DNA from: an uncultured Lachnospiraceae bacterium
GTDB lineage: Bacteria > Bacillota > Clostridia > Lachnospirales > Lachnospiraceae
Assembly (NCBI GenBank): GCA_910585295.1
Contig: CAJUDE010000030.1
Coordinates: forward strand, 62,001 to 126,000
Direction: 5' to 3'
DNA: 64,000 nt
Below the pieces are notes generated by a model. It was not told the origin of the DNA and searched no databases. It saw only the letters and a program-made list of their open reading frames with translations. Positions 1 through 8,360 of this stretch are shown one piece after another. The translations under genes and the position numbers were made by a program. Numbering within the stretch: the stretch's first letter is position 1; each line of letters starts with the position of its first letter.

Positions 1-547
1 CCTCCAATACCACATATTGGATTTTCCCATCCCTGTTCCGATCCATTGCCTCATCCGCCTGGATTGCATCCACAACCAGCTCCCCCTGCATTTCGCCCGA
101 CTGCCTTGCATCCGCCCCCACATAATACAGCCTGTCCCACTGCATCATGTCTTCTGCCACAGGCTCCCTATTAAAAAATATAATTGGCACATTGCTGCTG
201 CGGGCAAGGTCTATAATTTCAGATGGGTCTGCCCGATCCACCAAGTTCACGCAAAGCACATTGCAGCCTAAGTCAATCAGCTCTTTTACCTGGTCGTCCT
301 GGGTACGTTGGGAGCCAGCCGCATCCCTAACCATCATAGTCACCTCATAGCCGCTTTCCCCAACGCCCTCAAGCTGCTGCTTTAAACAGGACACTAATTC
401 CCCAATAAATGTATCGCTTTGGTTATAAGCCGCCACCCCTACCTGGATTTTCTCTGGAACATCCACCTGCTGCCTGCCGCATGCAGACAATAGCGGGACA
501 ACTATGCAAAAAGCAATCCCTGCCGCCAAATATTTTCCGATCCTCAT
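1..547 (-). CDS. Galactose/glucose-binding lipoprotein (MglB-like), 3' part cut off by window edge
   Basis: The first 182 codons of a gene reading off the left edge are visible. The protein starts MRIGKYLAAG and has a lipoprotein signal with lipobox LLSAC (Cys23), so it should be anchored on the outer face of the membrane. The body resembles periplasmic-binding-protein-fold sugar binders: a QVGVAAYN-like first strand, a PIIFFNREP strand, and near the window edge the loop DRNRDGKIQ, which matches the calcium-binding loop of MglB-type galactose/glucose-binding proteins. It is the last visible gene of a minus-strand run regulator - kinase - anchored binding protein - this gene, 24 bp after the preceding stop. 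It could be a second mglB feeding the importer or a sensory binding protein for the kinase. Family is sure; the exact sugar is inferred. Confidence 0.85.
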   Translation of the reverse strand, partial: MRIGKYLAAGIAFCIVVPLLSACGRQQVDVPEKIQVGVAAYNQSDTFIGELVSCLKQQLEGVGESGYEVTMMVRDAAGSQRTQDDQVKELIDLGCNVLCVNLVDRADPSEIIDLARSSNVPIIFFNREPVAEDMMQWDRLYYVGADARQSGEMQGELVVDAIQADEAMDRNRDGKIQYVVLE

Positions 548-571
548 ACCATACCTCTGATTTTCCTTTGC

Positions 572-1540
572 CTATTGGCTCATTGTAAAAAGAATATCCT
601 GATTTTCCTTTAAAAATAATGTCTCCCTGCGTAAGGATGTAAATGGGACAACCTGGCTTTTCGCCTGGTAAAAATACCCGTCAAGGCTCTTGGCAAGCTC
701 TGTTAGGCTTTGGTAACCCATCTGGAACCCGTCTGGGACTACCAAACAACGGATTGCGTCTGTATCTAAATAATAAGCTGCCTCTGTGGAATTCCCAATC
801 CCATACACCAATGCGCCATGCAGGTCATTTGCAGCCGAATATTTTCCTGCCGCAACCAAACTGCCGTTATCAAGCGCAGCCACTACATCCACCCCATCCA
901 ATGCCCGCAAAGAATTTTCCCCATTTTCTGTAAAAGAACCAAAAACCGGCCATCGGATTTTTGCCCCCGCCCTTTCCAATGCTTCCCGAAGTCCCCGGCT
1001 CCTGCTGGCAGAAGCCTCTGAACCAGTGTCCCCAGACAGGACCCCAACCACTTTCCCTTCCAGATTCCCGCCAAAATCTTCCAGCAGCCCCTCTGCCAGG
1101 GCGGCTCCCAGCTTATAATTATCTGGCCTTGTGACCGGAAGGGAAGACGCCCCCCCTTCCTGCGATGCCGCAGATTCCGCAAGCATAACTGGAACTTTCT
1201 TTTCCATCTTTTTTAGCATTTCTTCTGCCCCTGGAACAGGCTGCACAATAATGGCTTTGGCACCGTTGTCAATTTCAGCTTCTATCAGTTCCTTTTCTTC
1301 TTCCTGAGTCAGCGTAACTCCTGTGCTTACAATTGTAAGCTCTATATCTAAATCCTCCGCCGCCATCCTCAGCCCATATTGGAATGCAGACCATTGGCTG
1401 CTGTCGGAATCCTGAACCACCACAGATACCCGGTAGCGGCCTTCCCCATTTTTTTCCCAAAACATACGCACAACTAGGAGCGCCAGCATCATTGCCAGGA
1501 TAGATTCTATCAAAATAAATACTTTCTTATTGTCCCTCAT
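572..1540 (-). CDS. Membrane-anchored sugar-binding protein (periplasmic-binding-protein fold)
   Basis: A 322-residue protein with one N-terminal membrane segment (about residues 7-26) and no lipobox, followed by a substrate-binding fold of the LacI/RbsB type (YRVSVVVQDSDSSQWSAFQ, then AIIVQPVPG, VVGVLSGDTGS and DVVAALDNGSLVAAG). It is therefore likely tethered to the membrane instead of being a diffusible importer subunit. The RBS AGAGGAGG precedes ATG at 1540. It starts 9 bp after the kinase gene stops, so the two are almost certainly co-transcribed. In Clostridia, such anchored binding proteins next to LytS/YesM kinases act as extracellular sugar sensors (XylFII-LytS-YesN of Clostridium beijerinckii is the known precedent). 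That role here is inference; the ligand is unknown, with galactose or glucose suggested by the neighbouring mgl genes. Confidence 0.8.
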   Translation of the reverse strand: MRDNKKVFILIESILAMMLALLVVRMFWEKNGEGRYRVSVVVQDSDSSQWSAFQYGLRMAAEDLDIELTIVSTGVTLTQEEEKELIEAEIDNGAKAIIVQPVPGAEEMLKKMEKKVPVMLAESAASQEGGASSLPVTRPDNYKLGAALAEGLLEDFGGNLEGKVVGVLSGDTGSEASASRSRGLREALERAGAKIRWPVFGSFTENGENSLRALDGVDVVAALDNGSLVAAGKYSAANDLHGALVYGIGNSTEAAYYLDTDAIRCLVVPDGFQMGYQSLTELAKSLDGYFYQAKSQVVPFTSLRRETLFLKENQDILFTMSQ

Positions 1541-1549
1541 AAGCCTCCT

Positions 1550-3385
1550 CTATACTTCTTTGCCAAACATATGCCCTTTTTCTAAAATCTTCCTGTTTTC
1601 TTCTGTATATGGGATTGCCGGGATACGGATGGAAACTTCCGTCCCCTCATCTGGCTCGCTTTTTATGGTAAGCCCATACTCTTTCCCAAAAAGTATCTGG
1701 ATGCGTTTGCAGACATTGATAATGCCAACCCCAGACCCATGGCTTGGCTTGCGGTTGCTGTCAGCCAAAATCAGGCTGACCTCTTCCTCTGCCATCCCCA
1801 TCCCATTATCTAAGACAGACAAAAGGATTTCCCCATTTTCCTGCCTTCCAACCACTCTGACCTCCCCGCACCCTTCCATTCCAGACATGCCGTAATTGAT
1901 TGCATTTTCCAGGATGGGCTGGAGAATTAATTTTACAGTGCAGCAGGCCTCTATAGCTGGGTCTATGTCAAAGAAAACAGAAAATGCATTTTTATAGCGT
2001 ATTTTCTGTATATTCATATAACTGTTGGCATGGCGAAGCTCGTCCTTTACCGTGATTATGGTACGCCCTTTGGACAGGCTGATACGAAACAGTTTTGCCA
2101 GTTCCGAGATCATAAAGGCAGCGTCGTCATTGCGCCCATCCTCCACCATCCAGATAATAGAATCCAGGGCATTGTACAAAAAATGCGGGTTAATCTGGCT
2201 CTGGAGCGCATCCAACTCACTTTTCCTCCGTTCATTCTGCTCCCTTACAATCTCTTTCATAAGCTTGTCAATCTGTTCGTAAGAGGTCTGTATGGAATAG
2301 CCAAGATGCCGGATTTCCTGAGAGCCGCCAATGTAAATTTCTGGCGTTTCCCCCGCCTCATACTCCATCACTGAAGCATTCAGTTTCAGGATCGGCCTGG
2401 AAATACTGACAGATACCATACGGTTTACATAGACTAACATCATTGCCATCAATAACATAAAAATACCAAAAAAATACCGGATATTGAACATGCCATAGGT
2501 AAACACCGGATAAGGGATCACCCCAACCAGCTTCCAGCCTGTATAGCTAATGGTATTGACAATTACTTTCCGGTGTTCCCCCTCAAAATATTCGTCATAG
2601 ACACCATCCTTATACCTAGCGGCCTGCCCGCTGTTTTCGCTGGCAATGCCGTTGTTGATTTGAATCTGGCGCGTATGGTAAATAATCTGCCCATTGCTGT
2701 CGCATAGATAAAAATACTGCCCATTGCCCGACGTATTAATCTTCTTCATCATCCTGGCAATACCAGAATAATCCATATCCACAAGCAGCACCCCCGACTG
2801 CGGGGTCCCTTTGTCTGTATATTCCACCACCCGGCTCAGGGAAATCACCCAATAATACCGAAACGAGGCGTCATCAAACAAATTTTGAATATGCGGCGTG
2901 GAAAAATGCATATTTTCCACTTCCTCCATAGCATGTTCATACCAGCCTTGCTTGGTAATATCAGGGTCTTCTTTCTGGGACACCACTGGCTCCGCCGCCA
3001 TCAGGCTCCCATATTCATTATAGACGGCTATGCTGCGCAAATTGTCCCGGTTCGCCTCATACAAAAGGTTCATCCCTTGCTGGACATCTTTATTTTGGTC
3101 GGCAAAGTCGTTTTGCTTAATGACATTGTAATAAATGGAATCTGATACCCTGCGCATGCTGACAAGGTAATCTTCCAAGTATTCCCCTGCCTGCTCCATA
3201 AGCTTTTGCGTACTCGAAATAATCTCCTGCCGGGCTGATGCAGAGAACCTAATATACATAACAACCCCAAGGATCAAAAGCATTGAAAGGGAGACTACGG
3301 AAAACACTACCATAATTGTAGACTGTATCCCACTCAATTCTGGTTTTTTCAAATACCGAAAAAGCTTATTCCTCACTATCCGCAT
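1550..3385 (-). CDS. YesM-type sensor histidine kinase
   Basis: About 611 residues from ATG 3385. TM1 spans about residues 23-46, followed by an extracellular Cache-like sensor region, a second TM (FFGIFMLLMAMMLVYV), a HAMP-like linker, the His_kinase motif NPHFLYNALDSI with the phosphorylated His, and a C-terminal ATPase with LDNGMGMAEEE and GSGVGIINV. It should phosphorylate the regulator encoded just upstream; the start overlaps the regulator's 3' end by 20 nt, suggesting translational coupling. An in-frame ATG at 3436 would add 17 residues but lies deep in the regulator gene with no RBS; the start at 3385 has only a weak GGAG. The downstream anchored binding protein is a likely sensory partner. 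Family assignment is firm, the signal is inferred. Confidence 0.9.
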   Translation of the reverse strand: MRIVRNKLFRYLKKPELSGIQSTIMVVFSVVSLSMLLILGVVMYIRFSASARQEIISSTQKLMEQAGEYLEDYLVSMRRVSDSIYYNVIKQNDFADQNKDVQQGMNLLYEANRDNLRSIAVYNEYGSLMAAEPVVSQKEDPDITKQGWYEHAMEEVENMHFSTPHIQNLFDDASFRYYWVISLSRVVEYTDKGTPQSGVLLVDMDYSGIARMMKKINTSGNGQYFYLCDSNGQIIYHTRQIQINNGIASENSGQAARYKDGVYDEYFEGEHRKVIVNTISYTGWKLVGVIPYPVFTYGMFNIRYFFGIFMLLMAMMLVYVNRMVSVSISRPILKLNASVMEYEAGETPEIYIGGSQEIRHLGYSIQTSYEQIDKLMKEIVREQNERRKSELDALQSQINPHFLYNALDSIIWMVEDGRNDDAAFMISELAKLFRISLSKGRTIITVKDELRHANSYMNIQKIRYKNAFSVFFDIDPAIEACCTVKLILQPILENAINYGMSGMEGCGEVRVVGRQENGEILLSVLDNGMGMAEEEVSLILADSNRKPSHGSGVGIINVCKRIQILFGKEYGLTIKSEPDEGTEVSIRIPAIPYTEENRKILEKGHMFGKEV

Positions 3386-4976
3386 ACTCCGTTCTATATT
3401 TTGATGGCGCCACCCCGAACCTCTTTTTAAATACATAACTAAAATAATTTGGGTCAGAGTACCCTACCTGATTTGCAATCATATAACTTTTCTCATTTGT
3501 CTCAATCAGCAATCGGGCTGCCCGGTCCAAACGGTAATCGGTCAAATACCCAATAAATGAATTCCCTGCCTCTTTCTTAAATACCGTGGAAAAATAAGAA
3601 TTTGACACCCCTAACGCCTCGCATACATTGTCCAAAGACAACTTTGCATCCGCATAGTTATTCCAGACGTATTCCATCGCCTTGGATACAAGGGTTTCGG
3701 TTGTCCTGCTCCGCACATGGATCAACTGTTCACGGAAAGAAAGGCTTACATTAAGCAGCCATTTTTGCAAGGCGTCCGGTTCCATATCTAACAGGCTGCC
3801 ATACAAGTTCCCCATATCTTCCATATCCCCTTCTATGGCAATATCATTATTCACAGAAAACCGGAATAACATACTCAAAAGCTCCATCACGTCCATATGG
3901 TGCCGCTGTAAAGATTTATCTGGGAACGATATATGGCTTAAATACCTGCCCACGGCTTGCGCAATTTCCTCTTCCGAGCCTACGCGTACCATCCGAAATA
4001 AATCCGACAATTCCGCCTCACTGGATGGGACTGATTTGTCAACTTTCTGTGGGGCAATTTCTTTCATATTAATCGCCCTGGAAGCCCCATATAGCGCACG
4101 GTAAGAAACGGCCTCCCGGGCGGTGCTGTAAGATTGGGGCAATTCCAGGATATTCCCGCATACCTGCCCAATCCCTATTGTGACAACAGCCCCCAATACA
4201 TGCCGGACATACCTGCAGAACCTGTCGCATTCATCCGTAAGCTCCCATACCTCATTTTCATTTTCCAACTGCGCAATGAAAACGGTGTTTCCAAGGTAAG
4301 CAAAACTTTTCGCCTGCCATTTCCCTCCAAAACGCTCTTTCGCCTGTTCTCTGACAGATGCCGACAAAAGCAGTGGGTCCATATCCCCTTCTTTCTGGCT
4401 AGTATGGATCACAAGGCAGCAAAAAAATTGACCTGTGAAGGATATCCTGCAATCTGACAGGTATTTGGATACCTCACCCTCATGGACCCTCCCTTCCACT
4501 AACCCAGAGTAGAAATCAGCCCGCAAAAGCGGCAGAGATTCTATATAATATTTTTGCAAAATCTCCACATTACGTTTTTCACTGATTTCCTGATCCAGTT
4601 TCACCTTCAACTGGGCAAATACATTTGTCAGCTCGGCAGAATTCATTGGCTTTAAAATATATTCCTCAACTTCTAAGTGGATGGCTTCTTTTGCATATTC
4701 AAACTCGTCAAACCCTGTGAACAGCAAAATCTTTGTTGCTGGGAATTGGGCTTTCACCCGGTTCGACAGCTCCATGCCGTCCATATACGGCATTTTGATA
4801 TCCGTCATCACCACATCCGGCTGAAATTCCTCCACTAGTTCAAGGGCTTTCACGCCGTTATCCGCAAATCCAATAACAGAAAACCCAAGCTCCCCCCAAT
4901 TAATTTTACGCATAATCACCTGTATGACTTCCTCTTCATCATCCACCAATAGAACCGTATAAGTATCCATATCCAT
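3366..4976 (-). CDS. YesN-type response regulator with AraC DNA-binding domain
   Basis: A 536-residue protein with a receiver domain at residues 1-120 (acidic pair D12/D13, phosphoacceptor D59 in VVMTDIKMP, conserved Lys in YILKPMN), a long middle region, and a C-terminal AraC-type double helix-turn-helix (about 435-530; ALGVSNSYFSTVFKKEAG and ANQVGYSDPNYFSYVFKKRFG). It should be a DNA-binding activator controlled by the overlapping kinase. It lies 110 bp downstream of mglC, behind a terminator, so it probably has its own promoter; the mgl operon is the most obvious target. ATG 4970 has better spacing to the GGGGG upstream and is an alternative start. Confidence 0.92.
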   Translation of the reverse strand: MDMDTYTVLLVDDEEEVIQVIMRKINWGELGFSVIGFADNGVKALELVEEFQPDVVMTDIKMPYMDGMELSNRVKAQFPATKILLFTGFDEFEYAKEAIHLEVEEYILKPMNSAELTNVFAQLKVKLDQEISEKRNVEILQKYYIESLPLLRADFYSGLVEGRVHEGEVSKYLSDCRISFTGQFFCCLVIHTSQKEGDMDPLLLSASVREQAKERFGGKWQAKSFAYLGNTVFIAQLENENEVWELTDECDRFCRYVRHVLGAVVTIGIGQVCGNILELPQSYSTAREAVSYRALYGASRAINMKEIAPQKVDKSVPSSEAELSDLFRMVRVGSEEEIAQAVGRYLSHISFPDKSLQRHHMDVMELLSMLFRFSVNNDIAIEGDMEDMGNLYGSLLDMEPDALQKWLLNVSLSFREQLIHVRSRTTETLVSKAMEYVWNNYADAKLSLDNVCEALGVSNSYFSTVFKKEAGNSFIGYLTDYRLDRAARLLIETNEKSYMIANQVGYSDPNYFSYVFKKRFGVAPSKYRTEYADSEE

Positions 4977-5043
4977 ACCCCCATATAACGCCTATTTTAA
5001 TTTCCCTAATTATAGCAAAGGCGCCTATAAATGTAAATCCTGG

Positions 5044-5069
5044 AGAAAAAGAGCCGGCATGCCGCCGGC
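5044..5069 (-). terminator. Terminator after mglC
   Basis: On the minus strand a GCCGGC/GCCGGC hairpin with a 5-nt loop is followed by TCTTTTTCTCC. It lies 18 bp beyond the mglC stop codon and separates the mgl operon from the regulator/kinase genes. Confidence 0.75.
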
Positions 5070-5086
5070 CCTTTTCACTATAAAAA

Positions 5087-6733
5087 TTATTTTTTCTGCA
5101 CATATTTCAGGCAGTCAAGCGTTACTGCTGAAATAATGATAATGCCTTCAAATACGAACTGTAGGTTCGTGTCAATCCCAAGGATTGTCAATGAATACGT
5201 AAGCGCTGTAAAAATCAATACGCCGACCACTACGCCTGAAATCTTACCAATACCTCCGGTAAAGGAAACGCCGCCTACTACGCAGGCTGCAATCGCATCC
5301 ATATCCCAGCCTTGCCCATAAGCTGCAGAGCCGGAGCCAACCATCCTGGCACATTCCAGCCATGACCCAAACCCATAAAGGATACCTGCAAGGATAAACG
5401 CCCCCATTGTCACACGGAATACAGAAATACCAGAAACAGAAGCCGCCTCTGGGTTCCCGCCTACCGCATAGAGGTTTTTGCCAAATGTTGTCTTATTCCA
5501 GATAAACCAAATAATCGCAATTGCTGCCACTGCCCATAAAATAATAGTTGGGAAACCATTTACTTTTGGGATAATCATATTTGGGATCACTGGCTCAATC
5601 GCCCCAAACGACACGCCTTTTGTAGCATAAGTCACAATACCAAAAATCATCAGCATATTCGCCATGGTTGAAATAAACGGGTGCATTTTGAATTTCGCGG
5701 TAAAGAACCCCGCCAGCGAAGTAAAGCATGTGCAAAGCAAAATACATACAACCAGAGCCATAATTACACGCACCGGGATTGGAAGCCCTGTGAAGTCAAA
5801 AATATGCCCAAACACTCCGCCCGTATTGATGCCCTGATGCATAATAATGGTCGCTGTTGTCATGCCCATGCCGACCATACGCCCAATGGAAAGGTCTGTA
5901 CCAGTAAGCAAGATCAGCCCTGCAACGCCAAGGGCGAGGAACATACGCGGGGAAGCCTGCTGAAGGATATTCAACACATTGTTATAAGTGAGGAGCGGCG
6001 TATTCTTCACAATTGGCGTAATAATACACAGCATAACAAAAATCATAACAATTACTATGTACAAACCATTCTGCAAAAGGAATGACCTGCGGTTAAATGT
6101 GTATTTGTAATTCTCCCATTTCTGCGCCCTGGTTTCCATAAAGGTAAATTTGGACATACGAAGCATGTCAATCAAATGGTATTTATGGGTAAATGCCGCA
6201 TGTTTCCTGTCTTTGATTTGCTGGAGTTCTTTTTCCAACTCCATTTTCGCCGCAAACAGGCGGTTTTTATGCACATACTTTTCATCCTTGATTTCCGTAT
6301 GGTCTGAAAGCTTTGCCAATGCTTCCTTATGCTGCTTCTCCAGGTTGTCAACTTCCCTGCGGTAGTTTTCCTTTGCCTGGGCAACCTCCTGCCCGCAGCT
6401 TTCTTTCACTGGCTGGAAGTAAGCTTTATCAAAATTTTCTTTTAAATAAGCTTCGGCTTCTGCTATTAATTTTTCTACCTCAGCTTTGTTTTTTGCCTCA
6501 ACTGCCTTTGCCTTCTCCAGCTCCGTCTGGTATTTAGCAATTGCAGTGTCTTTCTCTGCCTTTGTGTAATTGCGGTCCCTTTTTACGCTGTCAATCTCAT
6601 TCTGGATAGAAAGGACCTTATTTGTGCCTTCTGCCCTGAGGCTGTCAATTTCTTTCTGAATTGCCCCGACACGTTCGTCAATCGGCTTACGCAGCTTCAT
6701 TTCCTGTTCAGCCGTAAGAATTTTATTACCCAT
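5087..6733 (-). CDS. mglC: Galactose ABC transporter permease MglC with long coiled-coil N-terminus
   Basis: The 548-residue product has two parts. Residues about 213-548 form a normal BPD_transp_2 sugar permease of about 336 residues, the whole length of a standard MglC, with many membrane segments and the family motif GLILLTGTDLSIGR. Residues 1-212 are hydrophilic, charged and Glu/Lys/Ala-rich with heptad character (for instance AKYQTELEKAKAVEAKNKAE), predicting an extended cytoplasmic coiled coil. The RBS GGGAGGCAGAGG fits ATG 6733, and the extension is in frame without a break, so it is not an annotation artefact. The gene follows mglA by 14 bp and belongs to the mglBAC importer for galactose/methyl-galactoside. 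The function of the extension is unknown; membrane organisation or partner binding are possibilities. Confidence 0.93.
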   Translation of the reverse strand: MGNKILTAEQEMKLRKPIDERVGAIQKEIDSLRAEGTNKVLSIQNEIDSVKRDRNYTKAEKDTAIAKYQTELEKAKAVEAKNKAEVEKLIAEAEAYLKENFDKAYFQPVKESCGQEVAQAKENYRREVDNLEKQHKEALAKLSDHTEIKDEKYVHKNRLFAAKMELEKELQQIKDRKHAAFTHKYHLIDMLRMSKFTFMETRAQKWENYKYTFNRRSFLLQNGLYIVIVMIFVMLCIITPIVKNTPLLTYNNVLNILQQASPRMFLALGVAGLILLTGTDLSIGRMVGMGMTTATIIMHQGINTGGVFGHIFDFTGLPIPVRVIMALVVCILLCTCFTSLAGFFTAKFKMHPFISTMANMLMIFGIVTYATKGVSFGAIEPVIPNMIIPKVNGFPTIILWAVAAIAIIWFIWNKTTFGKNLYAVGGNPEAASVSGISVFRVTMGAFILAGILYGFGSWLECARMVGSGSAAYGQGWDMDAIAACVVGGVSFTGGIGKISGVVVGVLIFTALTYSLTILGIDTNLQFVFEGIIIISAVTLDCLKYVQKK

Positions 6734-6747
6734 ATTCCTCTGCCTCC

Positions 6748-8256
6748 CTATAGGTATTTGGCGCTAAGCCTTAAAAGTTCTTCCTGGTCTGTCTCTTTGG
6801 TATTGACAATCCCGGAAAGATGCCCGTTTGACATTACGCCAATACGGTTGGTTATTCCCAAAATTTCAGGCATCTCAGAAGAAACAACAATAATGGTCTT
6901 CCCCAGCTTCGCCATATTTATAATCAGTTCATATATTTCATATTTTGCGCCTACGTCAATTCCCCTGGTAGGTTCATCCATCATAAAGATCTGGGGGCTG
7001 CGTTCCAGCCATTTCCCAAAAATAACCTTCTGCTGGTTCCCACCGGAAAGGTTCGCAATCATATCTTCCGGCCCCATGCATTTTGTATGCATAATCTTAA
7101 TCTCATTGGCTGTCGCCTTTGACATCTTCTGGTCAGAAAGGGCGATCCCGGATTTGTATTGGGGCAGGTTTGCAATCGTAGTGTTAAACGTAAGGTTGCC
7201 TTTGAGGAACAGCCCGTTAGCCTTACGTTCCTCCGTAATCAATGCAAACCCGTGTTCCATCGCCTCTAATGCATTGTTGAAATTCATTAGCCGGCCGTTA
7301 AAATAAACACGCCCTGCCGCTCTGGTACGGATTCCAAAAATTGTTTCCAGAAGCTCCGTACGCCCAGCCCCCACCAGCCCGTACAGGCCAAATATTTCCC
7401 CTTCCTTCACATCAAAGGAGACATCCTGCAAATACGGTTCAAACTTTGTGGATAAATTTTGGATTGATAAAATTACGTCCTTTGGCTTATTGTCAACAGG
7501 CGGGAACCTATTTTCAAGGGAACGCCCAACCATCGCCGCAATCAATTCATTCATATCTGTTTCTTTCGCGCTCTTTGTCATAACAAGGTTACCGTCACGA
7601 AGCACAGATATTTCATCACAAATTTCAAATATTTCATCCATCTTATGGGAAATATAAATCAGGGCAATCCCCTGTTCTTTTAGCATCCGCATCATCTCAA
7701 AAAGCTTATCCACTTCCTGCACCGTCAGGGAGGAGGTAGGCTCATCAAGCACAATTACTTTTGAATTATAAGAAATCGCCTTAGCAATCTCACACATTTG
7801 TCTCTGCGACACTGACATATTTCGCATGGGCTGTGAAAGGTTTACCGTCATCCCCAGTTTCCGGAACAGCTCGGAAGCTTCTTTTTTCATCCTGCCCTCA
7901 TCAATAATCCCCATGGAATTTACTGGATAACGCCCAAGGAAAAGGTTATCTATCACATTCCGTTCCAAGCACTGGTTCAACTCCTGATGCACCATTGCAA
8001 TCCCATTTTCCAATGCGTCCTTCGGCCCTGAAAAGCTCACTTCCTTGCCGTCAAGGAAAATATTCCCTTCATCCTTCTGGTATGTCCCAAACAGGCACTT
8101 CATCATTGTGGACTTGCCTGCGCCATTTTCACCCATAAGCCCCATAACCGTCCCGCGCTTCACGTCCAGATTGATATGGTCCAGTACACGGTTCCGCCCA
8201 AAGGACTTGCTCATGCCACGTATCGATAAGACGGTATTATCTTTCTTATCTGCCAT
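6748..8256 (-). CDS. mglA: Galactose/methyl-galactoside ABC transporter ATPase MglA
   Basis: The 502-residue product has two tandem ABC ATPase halves, as is typical of monosaccharide importers (MglA/RbsA/XylG). The first half has Walker A GENGAGKST, signature MSVSQRQM and Walker B VIVLDEPTSSL; the second has the degenerate Walker A GLVGAGRTE, signature LSGGNQQK and FMMDEPTRGIDVG. It energises uptake through MglC of sugar delivered by MglB. The RBS ACAGGAG lies ahead of ATG 8256. It sits between mglB (gap 104 bp with a hairpin) and mglC (gap 14 bp). The ligand class is inferred from the MglB neighbour. Confidence 0.94.
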   Translation of the reverse strand: MADKKDNTVLSIRGMSKSFGRNRVLDHINLDVKRGTVMGLMGENGAGKSTMMKCLFGTYQKDEGNIFLDGKEVSFSGPKDALENGIAMVHQELNQCLERNVIDNLFLGRYPVNSMGIIDEGRMKKEASELFRKLGMTVNLSQPMRNMSVSQRQMCEIAKAISYNSKVIVLDEPTSSLTVQEVDKLFEMMRMLKEQGIALIYISHKMDEIFEICDEISVLRDGNLVMTKSAKETDMNELIAAMVGRSLENRFPPVDNKPKDVILSIQNLSTKFEPYLQDVSFDVKEGEIFGLYGLVGAGRTELLETIFGIRTRAAGRVYFNGRLMNFNNALEAMEHGFALITEERKANGLFLKGNLTFNTTIANLPQYKSGIALSDQKMSKATANEIKIMHTKCMGPEDMIANLSGGNQQKVIFGKWLERSPQIFMMDEPTRGIDVGAKYEIYELIINMAKLGKTIIVVSSEMPEILGITNRIGVMSNGHLSGIVNTKETDQEELLRLSAKYL

Positions 8257-8293
8257 TTTTGTTACTCCTGTATACGTTGTTGATAGTTAATAG

Positions 8294-8338
8294 CTAAAAT
8301 TAAAAGGGCTGCCAGAAAGAGGTCCTTCCTGGCAGCCC
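8294..8338 (-). terminator. Intercistronic hairpin between mglB and mglA
   Basis: A 10-bp perfect stem (GGGCTGCCAG/CTGGCAGCCC) is followed on the minus strand by TTTTAATTTTA. It has the form of a terminator but lies inside the operon, so it probably gives partial termination or 3' end protection that keeps mglB mRNA in excess over mglA-mglC. Confidence 0.65.
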
Positions 8339-8360
8339 GGCTCTGAACAGCTACAAATCA

